Part shown: positions 10,160-19,004 of the stretch, in pieces
Numbering within the stretch: the first letter of the stretch is position 1
How the letters are laid out: each line of letters starts with the position of its first letter
Assembly (NCBI RefSeq): GCF_000196655.1
Contig: NC_014253.1
Location: 1,178,001 to 1,242,000, forward strand
Length of the DNA stretch: 64,000 nt
Origin: Methanohalobium evestigatum Z-7303
Lineage (GTDB): Archaea > Halobacteriota > Methanosarcinia > Methanosarcinales > Methanosarcinaceae
Reading direction: 5' to 3'
Notes under the pieces: model-generated
Told to the model about the DNA's origin: nothing
The model's input: the letters and a program-made list of their open reading frames with translations, nothing else
Databases searched by the model: none
Translations under genes and position numbers: made by a program

Positions 10160-11164
10160 TTGATACTAACTTATAAAATCAAACATAATCGGGATTTCTC
10201 TGAAGAACTTGCAAAAGCTAAGCAAGTAGCCGAATATGGTGTCAAATATCGTACCCGTTCATCTAAAGATGTCAAGCATATCGGATTGAAATCGGCTATT
10301 TCAAACCAGATTCTCAAGAAATATGCTAAAGACAAATCCGCTAAAAAGGTAACTAGTGTTAAACTGACAATACCTAACCAGAGTGTAAAGTTAAACAGGA
10401 ATGAGAGAAAAATAAGGATAACTCCTCTTAAACTTGATTTGAGGTATTATTTTCCTGATGATTTTGAAAAAATCAACCAGATTGAAGTCGGTGAAAAATA
10501 CGTTTATGTATCGGTGACCGTACCTGAAAGAGAGCAAATCGAACCAGAGAATTATCTGGGTGTCGATTTGAATACAACCGGACATATAGCTGTGATGTCG
10601 AACCCAAAGACTGGTAAAATCTGGAAACTGGGTAAAAAAGCACAGCATATACATCTGAAATATAAAAACGACCGTAGGAAACTACAGGTCAAAGGAAAAT
10701 ACAAGAAGGTTAAACAGGTCAAGGACAGAGAGTCAAGGATTGTCAGGGATCTGAACCATAAACTCAGTTCCAAGATTGTGGAAACCGCTGCTGCCAATAA
10801 CTGTGGTATCAGGATGGAGAACCTGAAAGGTATAAGGGACTCTGCGAAATGTAAAAATACGTTCAAATACTCCCTGCACAGCTGGTCGTTCTATCAACTA
10901 CAATTTATGTTGGAATACAAAGCCAGGCTGCTTGGAGTCAAAATTGAATTTGTAGAACCCGAATATACTTCGCAGGACTGCAGTAGGTGCGGTTATCTGG
11001 GTATTAGAAATGGAGATTCATTCAAGTGTCCTCATTGTGGACACGTTGACCATGCGGACGCAAACGCGGCGTTCAATATAGCTATGCGTTCCGGTGATCA
11101 ATGCGGTGCAGACAGTGATGCATCGTACGGGAGTACTGGCGCCCCGCAAGTGGCAACGGTGTGA
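10160..11164 (+). CDS. tnpB: TnpB RNA-guided nuclease (IS200/IS605 OrfB)
   Basis: 334 residues, slightly short for TnpB but with the key parts intact. The RuvC residues are D136 (GVDLNTTG), E220 (MENLKGI) and D300 (HADANAA). A zinc ribbon is formed by C274, C277, C290 and C293. TnpB cuts DNA guided by an omega RNA made from the 3' end of its own element, helping the element persist. TTG 10160 is chosen because GAGGCGAT lies about 8 bp upstream and no ATG is in frame. The N-terminus (MILTYKIKH) matches the usual TnpB start. Confidence 0.93.
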   Translation: MILTYKIKHNRDFSEELAKAKQVAEYGVKYRTRSSKDVKHIGLKSAISNQILKKYAKDKSAKKVTSVKLTIPNQSVKLNRNERKIRITPLKLDLRYYFPDDFEKINQIEVGEKYVYVSVTVPEREQIEPENYLGVDLNTTGHIAVMSNPKTGKIWKLGKKAQHIHLKYKNDRRKLQVKGKYKKVKQVKDRESRIVRDLNHKLSSKIVETAAANNCGIRMENLKGIRDSAKCKNTFKYSLHSWSFYQLQFMLEYKARLLGVKIEFVEPEYTSQDCSRCGYLGIRNGDSFKCPHCGHVDHADANAAFNIAMRSGDQCGADSDASYGSTGAPQVATV

Positions 11165-11210
11165 CGCCCACCGACCACAGAACCCCACGGATTTATCCGT
11201 GGGTGTACGT
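11150..11210 (+). ncRNA. Right end of the TnpB element / probable omega RNA 3' part
   Basis: The end of tnpB overlaps a GC-rich stretch followed by a CCCACGG-ATTTAT-CCGTGGG hairpin near 11185-11204. This is the position and form of IS605-group right ends, from which omega RNA scaffolds are transcribed. Boundaries are inferred from the hairpin and the start of the interrupted gene. Confidence 0.55.
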
Positions 11211-11574
11211 CAGCAGATGGATTTACCTTTGTAAGTTCAACAGGAGCCTTTAGTGCAGAGGTGAATGGAAACCAAGCTACTTTTACTGTGATGGGTTCAA
11301 ACAGTATAACCTATACAGTAGAAGCACCAGATATAGAAGGAAATGAAATTTATAATTTCACGGGTGCAATCACTAATGAGAACAAAAAAACATTTGATGT
11401 AACTGGTGACACGGAGATACAGGTTTATCAAGAATTTTGGATGAAATATGACATAAATAACAATGGAGATATCGAGAAGAGCGAGGTAATGAACGCAATA
11501 AATGACTACTTTGCACAAGGATCGGACATGACCAAAGACAATGTCATGAATGTGATAAACAAATTCTTTGGTTA
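11208..11574 (+). pseudogene. 3' fragment of a dockerin-type surface protein gene
   Basis: From the edge of the TnpB element the frame runs without a stop to TAA 11572-11574. It encodes about 120 residues: a beta-rich segment (ADGFTFVSSTGAFSAEVNG) and then a dockerin/EF-hand-like repeat pair, YDINNNGDIEKSEVMNAI and MTKDNVMNVINKF. Such Ca-binding dockerin repeats end many Methanosarcinales secreted proteins. There is no start or signal peptide, and the 5' part is not found left of the element, so this is a truncated remnant. Confidence 0.75.
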
Positions 11575-11637
11575 AGGTGAGGACATGAAGGAGCAAACTG
11601 CTTCCCCTCCATAACCCTATTATTTATTGAAGGCGGA

Positions 11638-11697
11638 TACTGTTTAGTTAATGAATATTTCCCATTGATAAGGAGTATATAATTTAAGAGCTTGATG
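11638..11697 (-). mobile_element. End fragment of the IS seen at 52.9 kb
   Basis: The sequence matches 52867-52925 almost base for base. On the minus strand it encodes the last residues of that transposase (LKLYTPYQWEIFIN, then stop). Only this end remains. Confidence 0.7.
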
Positions 11698-11860
11698 GTG
11701 ATCTGGAAGCACATATCATTTCACTGAGTTGTTCCGACCCAGCACAAAGTCGTAGTCAATGGTCATTGCGATTATTAGCAGACAAGGTAGTAGAATTAGA
11801 ATACATAGATAGCATTTCATATGAATCGATAAGGAGAGTTTAAAAAAACGAACTTAAATG
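11689..11860 (+). pseudogene. IS630-family transposase fragment
   Basis: The plus strand encodes LEAHIISLSCSDPAQSRSQW and then SLRLLADKVVELEYIDSISY, the N-terminal helix-turn-helix region of IS630-type transposases. It ends in an in-frame TAA just before KNELK, where the family normally reads LKKNELKP. There is no start and no catalytic domain. It abuts the previous IS scrap and element L copy 2. Confidence 0.75.
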
Positions 11861-11865
11861 CTATC

Positions 11866-12166
11866 TATCAATTTATACGTTTGATAACCATACAACAGCA
11901 CCACAACAAACTAATTTTAAGAATTTATGTTTATATGTCATAATTTTTAACAGGTTTTTTCAGGTAATTGTTTTTTTGTGCCGGTTTATTAATAATTATT
12001 TTTCATTTGCCTGGGTATCAAATAACGCATAAAAATAACCATACATATCCATGTAATCAACAGCAATAGGTAAATGTTGATTGTAAGAGCGTGTGTTGGG
12101 GAGTTCATTGGGGGTATGGAGGAGCAGGCTAACGGGAAAGTGCCTGTCCCTCTTTTTTATTTTTTC
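11866..12166 (+). ncRNA. Candidate structured RNA, element L copy 2
   Basis: Second copy of the element at 8981-9286. Hairpin 1 pairs GTAATCAACA (from 12053) with TGTTGATTGT (to 12084), keeping the stem through G-U pairs. Hairpin 2 pairs GAGGAGCAGGC with GCCTGTCCCTC (about 12120-12152) and ends in a long T-run. The intervening GTGTTGGGGAGTT is conserved. It lies directly upstream of the first nuclease cassette. The terminator-like end suggests a separate small RNA or an attenuated leader rather than simple read-through. Confidence 0.6.
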
Positions 12167-12199
12167 TATGTTGAGTACTTGCTATGACTTGATTTTTCC

Positions 12200-12305
12200 A
12201 GTTGCTTCTGTTCTCCAAACTACTAGAAAAAATAACCATACAAATCCATGTAATTAACGGCAACAGGAAACTAGCTGTTAATTGCAAGAGCGGGTAATTG
12301 TAGAA
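12200..12305 (+). promoter_or_regulatory. Leader motif with hairpin before cassette gene A
   Basis: Contains the shared string ATAACCATACAAATCCATGT, then a hairpin pairing GTAATTAAC (12250-12258) with GTTAATTGC (12277-12285), then AGAGCGGGTAATTG. The second cassette has the same block at 22200-22300, where the stem is GCAATTAAC/GTTAATTGC, so the pairing is preserved despite the base change. It resembles hairpin 1 of element L without the terminator hairpin. Confidence 0.5.
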
Positions 12306-12397
12306 AATATAGAATCCTGAGATCTTTTGAAATTAACAGGAAAAAGAGCTGCAGGACCTATTACCCAGATTTAAATCGAATATAAAGGAGGATTAAA

Positions 12398-13144
12398 TTG
12401 GAACAAGTAGAAAATAAAGAAAAATTAAAAGATATAACTGTAAAACCGCTGATAGAAAGTATGCTATCGACAGACGATCACAGCACCAAAAAAGATATTG
12501 AAGGTTGCCTGGTGGGTCTGGAACATCTGGCAGCAGATACAATCATTGAACACCTGTATCATGATGGATACAATCAGGACCTAGAAAATATCCTCATACA
12601 GATAGGACAACCGGCTGTTGATTGTCTGTCAGAAAAGATAAACTGTTACCATAATAAATCTGGAGACATCCAGCAGATGCAGTTGATACTGGACCGCATT
12701 GAAGATTGCATCGAAAATCCAGATAGCTCCGATTCGAAGAACCAGAATCAAAAGGTACAATCGTCTGCTTCATCTGGTAATTCTACGCAGAATAATAACC
12801 TGGACAAGATGTCATGGAAAGAACTCGAAGAACTTCTCGTGTCGATGTACAGAGATAAAGGATATCTGGTTGAAAGTGTTGGAACAAAAGACATGGGTGC
12901 GGATTTTGTCATAACTGAATACGGAGTCGAGAGGACCGCGGTTCTTATAAAACATCTAAACCAAGGTCAAAAAGTCACGAGAAATGCTGTTCAGGAAGTT
13001 GCTGCAGCAAAAGACTACTACCAGTGTAACGGTGCCATGGTTATTTCCAACCAGGAGTTCACACAGAAGGCACTAATACTGGCGGAATCGAACGATGTAT
13101 CTCTAATTGGCAGAGAACAGCTGGAAGACATGGTCAATCAGTAA
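12398..13144 (+). CDS. HEAT-like plus Mrr-type nuclease, cassette 1 gene A
   Basis: 248 residues. The first ~100 form HEAT/armadillo-like helices (LIQIGQPAVDCLSEKI). A Gln/Ser/Asn-rich linker follows, then a C-terminal Mrr-like PD-(D/E)xK domain (about 140-248) with GAD (D169), E178 and IK (K185). The usual QxK is LIK here, so the Gln is replaced but the Lys kept. The ending VQEVAAAKDYYQCNGAMVIS is typical of Mrr_cat. The TTG start follows AAAGGAGGATTAAA, a strong ribosome binding site. Mrr proteins cut methylated or foreign DNA. It is about 80% identical by eye to gene A of the second cassette at 22397. Confidence 0.85.
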   Translation: MEQVENKEKLKDITVKPLIESMLSTDDHSTKKDIEGCLVGLEHLAADTIIEHLYHDGYNQDLENILIQIGQPAVDCLSEKINCYHNKSGDIQQMQLILDRIEDCIENPDSSDSKNQNQKVQSSASSGNSTQNNNLDKMSWKELEELLVSMYRDKGYLVESVGTKDMGADFVITEYGVERTAVLIKHLNQGQKVTRNAVQEVAAAKDYYQCNGAMVISNQEFTQKALILAESNDVSLIGREQLEDMVNQ

Positions 13145-13191
13145 TGATACAATATTAGATCAATTTCCGGTTTTAGGCCAGTGTTGTTTGG

Positions 13192-13220
13192 TCCATGCTC
13201 TTGCATGGATTTTATTTTTT
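13192..13220 (+). terminator. Hairpin plus T-run between genes A and B
   Basis: TCCATGC pairs with GCATGGA, followed by TTTTATTTTTT. The same hairpin sits at the same place in cassette 2. Confidence 0.6.
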
Positions 13221-13242
13221 CTGGCTTTGTAATATTAATTTT

Positions 13243-13312
13243 CTCAGTTGTTTTTGCTCTCGAAATTACTGCACAAAAAACCATACAATCCATTGAATTT
13301 TATAAAAATCTA
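13243..13312 (+). promoter_or_regulatory. Leader motif before cassette gene B
   Basis: Carries GTTGTTTTTGCTCTC and then ACAAAAAACCATACAATCCA, the string shared by all six cassette leaders. There is no long stem here, unlike the gene A leader. Confidence 0.45.
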
Positions 13313-13335
13313 AATAAAAAATCGGAGGTAAAAAA

Positions 13336-14502
13336 GTGGACAAAATTGAAAAGATATCCATATAGCCACTTATAAAAGAATTAACTGATGAAAATAACGA
13401 TATGGAGGACAAAGAAGAAATCAAAGAAATTCTTGTTAATCATGGAGAAAAAGCAGTAGAACCTCTTATTAATTGTCTCAAGGAAACATACCCGAATTTG
13501 GATATAAAACAAACATTGGCTGGTATCGGAGAACCTGCAGTTGCACGGGTTATAGAAGAAATGAGAAAAGATGATAATCCAGAGGAATTGGTACTGGAAC
13601 TTTTAAATATTCTTGAGGATACAGATTCTGCAGCACTATATGTATTCCACGAACTTAGAGACAAACTGCCAAAATTAGATATGCTTCATCACAGGAATAT
13701 CATATTTACTTACAAACTAATATTAAATAGGCACAGCAGGTATACTGCAAATCTGATTATTGATTATTTGCATTATGATGAAAATGAAATAATCAAAAAA
13801 CCTTCACAAGTCGTGTATTTCCGGGAACCTGTGAAAGAAGAACGCGATATCCTCATAGAAATATTCCAGGAGTTAGAACCTGAAGCAATCGACCCGATTA
13901 TTAATGGTCTCAATGAAAATTGGAGTCCTGAAATAAAGGAACTGCTGGAAGATATGTTGAAAGACGAAGATTTTGAAGACCGACTTCAAGAATACCTAAA
14001 AAATACAGAAGACCTTGAGTTCAAATGTCAAATCGCTGAAATAATCCATGAAATAGGGAATACACCATTAAAAGATCTATTGCAACTTATGAACAGCGAT
14101 GTTGAGGATGAAGAATTACCCGACAATCCGGATAAACTGACACCTAAACAACTTGAGCTGGCAGTATGCAAAATCTACAGGGAGAAAGGGTATTACGCTA
14201 TTAGAACTAAAAATACCAATGATAAAGACCAGGGTGCAGATGTAATATTGACCAAACTTGGATCAGAACGTGTTGCTGTGCAGGTTAAACAATCTGGTTC
14301 AAAAGTGGGAAACAGTGCAGTTCAGGAAGTGGTTGCTTCAGTGCGGTATTATCTTTGCAATTCAGCGATGGTGGTTACAAATAATTACTACACACCTGAA
14401 GCTGTTGACCTTGCAAATGCAAATGATGTTAAATTGGTAAACAGAGATGAACTTCGAAACCTGATAATATCGCATTACAAACTGTTTAAAAAAGAAGATT
14501 AA
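13336..14502 (+). CDS. HEAT-repeat Mrr-type nuclease with in-frame TAG, cassette 1 gene B
   Basis: Read from GTG 13336, preceded by a strong GGAGGTAAAAAA ribosome binding site, the frame gives MDKIEKISI, TAG at 13363-13365, then PLIKELTDENND and on to 14502 (389 codons). Gene A reads KDITVKPLIES at the same place, so the TAG falls on a lysine codon. If TAG is read as pyrrolysine the whole gene is intact; if not, translation could start only at ATG 13402, which has no good ribosome binding site. HEAT/PBS-lyase-like repeats (LAGIGEPAVARVIEEM) span about 25-260. The C-terminal Mrr domain has GAD (D302) and canonical QVK (Q316, K318). Its counterpart at 23324 has no TAG. Confidence 0.8.
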
Positions 14503-14624
14503 ACAATTGATTCAATCTATGGTAGATAATATTAACCATTGGTTGTTTCGATGTGGTTTTTGATCTATTTCCATGTTTTTCTTTTTTCATTAATAAATAT
14601 TTAATACAGTTTTTCGATTCCCGG

Positions 14625-14690
14625 AGATTTTGCTCTTTTTCAGAATTCAGCGATAAAAGGACCATACGAACTCATGTAATTTATTTACTC
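14625..14690 (+). promoter_or_regulatory. Leader motif before cassette gene C
   Basis: GATTTTGCTCTTTTTCAG, then AGGACCATACGAACTCATGT, matching the other cassette leaders. Ends about 15 bp before the GGAGGTTAAAG ribosome binding site. Confidence 0.45.
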
Positions 14691-14715
14691 AGGAATAAAA
14701 ATTGGAGGTTAAAGT

Positions 14716-15075
14716 TTGAAAACAAATTATCAGAATTTTGAATTAATATCCTGGATAAAATTGCTGCAGGAAGTGGAAATATACTATAAAACTAGAGGAT
14801 ATCATGTCGAAAGAACTCCAGGTACAGATTCTGGAGCAGACCTCATAGCAACTTTTTTAGGTGTCGAAAAGGTAGCTGTTAAGATATGTTCCAGAGGTTT
14901 TGTTTTATTTTCATCCGTCCATGAAGTTTCTTATGCTAAAATCTATTATCGATGCGACAGAGCTGAAGTAATAAGCTTGGGATTTTTCAGCAAAGACGCA
15001 GAATTACTGGCTAAAATTATCGATGTAAAATTGATAAATAGATATGAGCTTGAAAAGATTATTGAAAAATATTGA
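14716..15075 (+). CDS. Stand-alone degenerate Mrr domain, cassette 1 gene C
   Basis: 119 residues consisting of an Mrr-like domain alone. The acidic residue is kept (SGAD, D42), but the QVK motif has become VKIC (K56, I57, C58), so the catalytic Lys and Gln are both lost. The same change occurs in the cassette 2 copy. The fold otherwise looks intact: VHEVSYAKIYYRCDRAEVIS and the DVKLINRYELEKI end. It probably binds DNA or a partner nuclease without cutting. The TTG start has GGAGGTTAAAGT upstream. It could regulate or protect against genes A and B; that is inference. Confidence 0.8.
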   Translation: MKTNYQNFELISWIKLLQEVEIYYKTRGYHVERTPGTDSGADLIATFLGVEKVAVKICSRGFVLFSSVHEVSYAKIYYRCDRAEVISLGFFSKDAELLAKIIDVKLINRYELEKIIEKY

Positions 15076-15097
15076 ACTGGCTGGATGGTATTAAAAG

Positions 15098-15350
15098 TAA
15101 ATCTCTGCTCTCCTTTTTTACCCTAGAGTATAGAACCAAAACCCTGAAGCTAATGTTTAAAATTGAAATAAAGTTTTTAGAATCAAATTATCCAGTTTGA
15201 TTTTTTTTGATTTACTGTAGATTTTGAAATCGTTTAGCCGGGTTCAAATATAATTTTGTCTGGATTTTATAACTATTTTATTTAATTTCGATTTTTGATG
15301 TTACATGAAACATCAAAATTTCAGAATTATCATAATCTCTGTTCGGTTGA
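15098..15350 (+). repeat. Intergenic repeat D, copy 1
   Basis: AT-rich block after gene C, recurring at 17555, 20045 and 25012. Shared pieces are TCCAGTTTG, TGATTTACT(A/G)TAGATTTT and CCGGGTTCAAATATAAT. It holds the inverted repeat TTTTGATGTT-ACATGA-AACATCAAAA (15293-15318), with perfect 10-bp arms. The remaining bases to 15483 show nothing else. Confidence 0.7.
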
Positions 15351-15483
15351 AAATAAATAGGGATTAATCCTCTATTTGAATCTGGATGAAAAACCGATAA
15401 GTTACAGAGAGTGCATTACAGGTTCCTATGAGTAAAATAAGCAAAGAGGAAGTGGAATCGCTTCCTCAACTGTTCATGTTTAA

Positions 15484-17118
15484 TTATCTCTGTTCTCTTC
15501 TCAGGAACAAAAGCATGGCAATTCCAAGCACTCCAATCAGAAGTACTGGATTCGTAGCAGGCACACCAGCCCAGTGGTCGTATCCTAATCCAGAATAATG
15601 ACTTGGGTCGCTGTCACTTATCTGACTTGTTGGGATTTCGGCACACAGGTCATCCTTGTATTCAGCAGTGACATTACCAAGATTGGAATATTGACCTGAC
15701 TGAGCGCTACCAGTTTTAGTGCAGACCATCGATTCACCAGGTTTAAGAGAGCTATTTGGACATGAAATTTCTCCCAGTTTATCGTCAGTGACTGTAATAT
15801 TGTATAAAATGACACTGCCGGTGTTTGTGATATTATACGTCCAGGTTACCTGGCTACCCATCTGGATGGTTGGACCTTCTGGTTCATCCGCATCTTCACC
15901 GTTGGTGTACTTTTCGATATCAACGGATGCATTGATTGTAAGTGGCAGAGAATCGTTATTGTTTTCAGCGATGTTAAACTCTGAATCACAGAACCCATCG
16001 TTGTTTGCATCGGTGCAGGTTTGACTAAATCCAGTACCATCAGGATGTGCCCAGTAGTTGCCACCTATGTAAGGTCCACCCACAATGTTTGGACCTGGTG
16101 TCTTGGTGATGTTCCACTTATTAACTGTGACGGAACTGGCAGTAATTCGTGTATTGTTCTCATTGTTGAAGATATTGTTATATATAGTATTGTCCTCGCT
16201 AGAAGGAAATTCAAACCCAAGATCAGTGTTATTACAGATGATATTACTTTTCAATATGTTATTTTTGCTTACAAAAATACTGATACCAACATTTTTGTTG
16301 TTTGATACAGTATTGTTATTCAGTTTGTTGTTGTCAGAACCAGAAATACCGATACCATCATCTTTGTTGTTTAATACAGTGTTGTTATTCAGTGTGTTAT
16401 TGCTACTGTAATCAGAAAGAATAATGCCTTCTTCTCTGTTGTACGATACAGTGTTGTTGTTCAGTGTATTATTGTTGCTTTCAGAAAAGTAAATGCCTTC
16501 TCTGTTGTACGACACATTGTTTTTGTTCAGGTTGTTGTTGTTGGATTCATAAAGACTTATACCATCAACGTTGCTGTTAAAATTCGCATTATTGTTATTC
16601 AGTTTATTGCTACTGGAATTATAAAGATTAATGCCGTCATTGTTGTTATTTGATGCGGTGTTGTTATTCAGTGTGTTAATATCGGAATTTAACAAGCGAA
16701 GACCTTGATAATTATTAGATATTTTATTGTTGCTGATATTGTTGTTCTTAACTTCATCTAGGAAGATTCCTGCCTTCTCGAAAACTGTAGCACCTGTTAT
16801 ATTGAAACCACTGATCGTAACATTATCTCTGGTAACGTTAAATACATGATCGCTTGTAGAAGCAGCCTGAACTTTAGTATCATCTGGATTCCCGGATTCC
16901 GATAGGATGGTTACTGATTTGTTAACGTCCACATTTTCTGTATATGTTCCATTATATACAATAATGGTGTCACTGTCACTTGCTGCGTTTATTGCATTCT
17001 GTATTTTCTGGTAGTTCATACCAGGATCATCATCCACAGTGATAGTATCCGCTAATGCTGTGCCTGAAAACATTATCATTAAAACGAAAGTTATTACAAG
17101 ATATAGTTTGATTCTCAT
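15484..17118 (-). CDS. NosD-like beta-helix surface protein with C-terminal sorting-type anchor
   Basis: 544 residues. A signal peptide (about 1-23) precedes a right-handed beta-helix made of roughly twelve ~22-residue Asn-rich turns (NNTLNNNTVSYN and similar), as in NosD/PbH1 proteins. A DUF11-like beta domain (about 410-500, VTWTYNITNTGSV) follows, then ATNPVLLIGVLGIAMLLFLRREQR, a short motif, one membrane helix and a basic tail. This end looks like an archaeosortase-processed signal. It is probably a surface adhesin or carbohydrate-binding protein. It is transcribed opposite to its neighbours and lies between the two cassettes. Confidence 0.85.
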   Translation of the reverse strand: MRIKLYLVITFVLMIMFSGTALADTITVDDDPGMNYQKIQNAINAASDSDTIIVYNGTYTENVDVNKSVTILSESGNPDDTKVQAASTSDHVFNVTRDNVTISGFNITGATVFEKAGIFLDEVKNNNISNNKISNNYQGLRLLNSDINTLNNNTASNNNNDGINLYNSSSNKLNNNNANFNSNVDGISLYESNNNNLNKNNVSYNREGIYFSESNNNTLNNNTVSYNREEGIILSDYSSNNTLNNNTVLNNKDDGIGISGSDNNKLNNNTVSNNKNVGISIFVSKNNILKSNIICNNTDLGFEFPSSEDNTIYNNIFNNENNTRITASSVTVNKWNITKTPGPNIVGGPYIGGNYWAHPDGTGFSQTCTDANNDGFCDSEFNIAENNNDSLPLTINASVDIEKYTNGEDADEPEGPTIQMGSQVTWTYNITNTGSVILYNITVTDDKLGEISCPNSSLKPGESMVCTKTGSAQSGQYSNLGNVTAEYKDDLCAEIPTSQISDSDPSHYSGLGYDHWAGVPATNPVLLIGVLGIAMLLFLRREQR

Positions 17119-17317
17119 TTATGAACCCCATGTCTAATTTCTGAATGGTTAGTAAATAATCTTAGATGGTATTGTCTGTTTGAATATATTATATAACATT
17201 GGAAACAATGTTTCTAAAATTAATTTAGAATTAATCGTAGCTGATTCACTCTTTCATGAAATGATTCAAAAAATACAGATCAAAAAAGGAAAAGAGTAGT
17301 AGAAATGGTATATGACT

Positions 17318-17475
17318 AATTATACCTTATTTCTGCTCTCTTCTCAGGAACAACAAAATTGCGATACCAAGTATGCCTACCAGCAGTACAGGATTTGCTG
17401 TTGTTACACCAGCCCAGTGGTCATATCCGAAATAATGACTTGGATCGCTGTCATTCACCTGGATTCTTCAAATTC
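17318..17475 (-). pseudogene. C-terminal remnant of a second NosD-like surface protein
   Basis: On the minus strand the frame reads NDSDPSHYFGYDHWAGVTTA and then NPVLLVGILGIAILLFLRRE, ending in TAA: nearly the last 45 residues of the gene at 15484. Upstream the frame breaks. The repeat plus downstream sequence suggests tandem duplication followed by deletion. Confidence 0.8.
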
Positions 17476-17489
17476 GGCAGTAACCCTGA

Positions 17490-17770
17490 TATATAGAAAC
17501 TAGCTTGAAACAATTATCGAAAAATATTGAGCTGCCTGGATGATGGATAAGGTCGAGGATATTAGATGAAATAAATAAATCCTCTTCTCTATCTTTTAGT
17601 CTAAAGTATAGGATCAAAACCCAGAAGCAAATGTTTAAAATTGAAATACTGTTTTTTAGAACCGGATCATCCAGTTTGTTCTTTTTGATTTACTATAGAT
17701 TTTGAAACCGGACAGCCGGGTTCATATATGATTAAGTCAAAATTTCAAGACTGATTTATTCTAGTTTTGT
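17490..17770 (+). repeat. Remnant of cassette gene C tail plus repeat D copy 2
   Basis: Bases 17498-17540 (AGCTTGAAACAATTATCG, then AAAAATATTGAGCTG) match the last codons and stop region of gene C at 15045-15085. They are followed by the same downstream block (GATCAAAACCCAGAAGC, TTTACTATAGATTTTGAAA, AGCCGGGTTCA). This suggests a third, mostly deleted cassette. From 17770 to 17905 I see nothing further. Confidence 0.6.
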
Positions 17771-17905
17771 ATTATTGAGAAAATTTTTCTATAAACCTTG
17801 TTTATCGAATAATCGAAAATATCCATTAACCTTTTTTGAATGCGTATATTTTCGGATATTGTACATTACAAATGACCTATCAGTTTTTTGAAGATTACTT
17901 ATAGA

Positions 17906-18868
17906 TTAGTAAACCACATCCTCCACATGTCTTCTTTGTGATCTTGGAAGTGGCTGACCGTACCCGATACGAAGTAACAGTTGAGGGTGTTTGTTGCCGA
18001 TTGATAATATTTCTTGTAATTTTTCTTTGAGTTGAGGAATTTCGCAGGGCTGGTTAAGATGTGCATTTTTGATGTTCAAAGCAGTAGCATTTAGAACAAG
18101 TCGTTCAAAACTGCGGCCTATATCAACCCATGCAATTTTACTATTATCATCTGACATGATTACTAATAGAGAAGAAGAACTTCTGATATTTATTTCATCT
18201 TTTTTTGATTGAGCTTTGTCAGTTGCAATATATTTTATAAAAAATCTGCCAAACCAACTGGGTATAGATGGCGAACCCATCGTTTTTGAGCTAAGACCAT
18301 CAAGATGTTTTTTTGTATCAGAATCATTGAAACGTATCCACGAGGTTAATTCCTTTTTAAAGTTCTCATCGTTCATCTGTATCTTGTTACCCATCCTGAC
18401 AAGGTCTATTATAGCTTCTATTTTATCATCATCAGTAATAAAAAGTGAAGATATTCCATCCTCCATTATTACCGACTTGAGCTTATCTAGATCGTCATCA
18501 GGGATGGAGTTACCATCATATTTACTTCTGGTGGTCTGCCTTTGTGGGATTGCATCGTACAATATATCATTTTCTTTTATACCATCAGTATCTAGTACAA
18601 CAGAAATGAAATCTTCACCATTCCCGTCAAAAGAATATTCCACATTAGTACTATAACCATTATGTTCAGCTACAATCAAAAGATTTTCCAGTGCACATCC
18701 AAGACTAATAAACAGTTCACGGTCATCAGGGTCTACAGCTGGAAGCCTTCTAGAATAATCTGGAAAGATTTTGATCTGGTTTTTCTCTAGATAGAATTTC
18801 CATGGTTGGGTATTATGTCCTGAAGGGGCAAGTGTAGCATAACGAATTATTTCATTAATATTCTCCAT
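17906..18868 (-). CDS. Nitroreductase-family (Acg-like) flavoprotein
   Basis: 320 residues. The opening INEIIRYATLAPSGHNTQPW is the FMN-binding signature of the nitroreductase fold. LFISLGCALENLLIVAEHNG and DIGRSFERLVLNATAL match the paired helices of Acg-type, duplicated nitroreductases. The C-terminus has LLLRIGYGQPLPRSQRR, a common family ending. Such proteins bind FMN and act as NAD(P)H-dependent or sequestering flavoproteins; the substrate cannot be told. The gene stands alone, with no operon partner. Confidence 0.85.
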   Translation of the reverse strand: MENINEIIRYATLAPSGHNTQPWKFYLEKNQIKIFPDYSRRLPAVDPDDRELFISLGCALENLLIVAEHNGYSTNVEYSFDGNGEDFISVVLDTDGIKENDILYDAIPQRQTTRSKYDGNSIPDDDLDKLKSVIMEDGISSLFITDDDKIEAIIDLVRMGNKIQMNDENFKKELTSWIRFNDSDTKKHLDGLSSKTMGSPSIPSWFGRFFIKYIATDKAQSKKDEINIRSSSSLLVIMSDDNSKIAWVDIGRSFERLVLNATALNIKNAHLNQPCEIPQLKEKLQEILSIGNKHPQLLLRIGYGQPLPRSQRRHVEDVVY

Positions 18869-19004
18869 TTTATCTTCCTTATGACCTTATATTTTTGGAT
18901 CTACAATATAAAATGCTATCTAATCCAGAGAATTTCCACACTAAAACAAGGGATATTATTTACCTGATATAGAATTAATCACTCCAATGATTTCAATTTT
19001 CATG

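Larger units (their letters stand above)
9955..11215 (+). mobile_element. IS200/IS605-group element with only tnpB (IS1341 type)
   Basis: The unit comprises a palindrome-rich left end (about 9970-10110, with CTTTAAATC/GATTTAAAG-like pairings and CAACGG/CCGTTGG arms), a complete tnpB, and a right end with a CCCACGG/CCGTGGG hairpin. There is no tnpA, so mobility would need a Y1 transposase from elsewhere. Coding sequence of a dockerin-type gene starts at once to the right, so the element inserted into or next to that gene. Exact ends are estimates. Confidence 0.75.

Noticed and set aside
16021-16411. Plus-strand frames opposite the NosD-like gene
   Set aside because: They are shadows of the Asn-rich beta-helix repeats on the minus strand.
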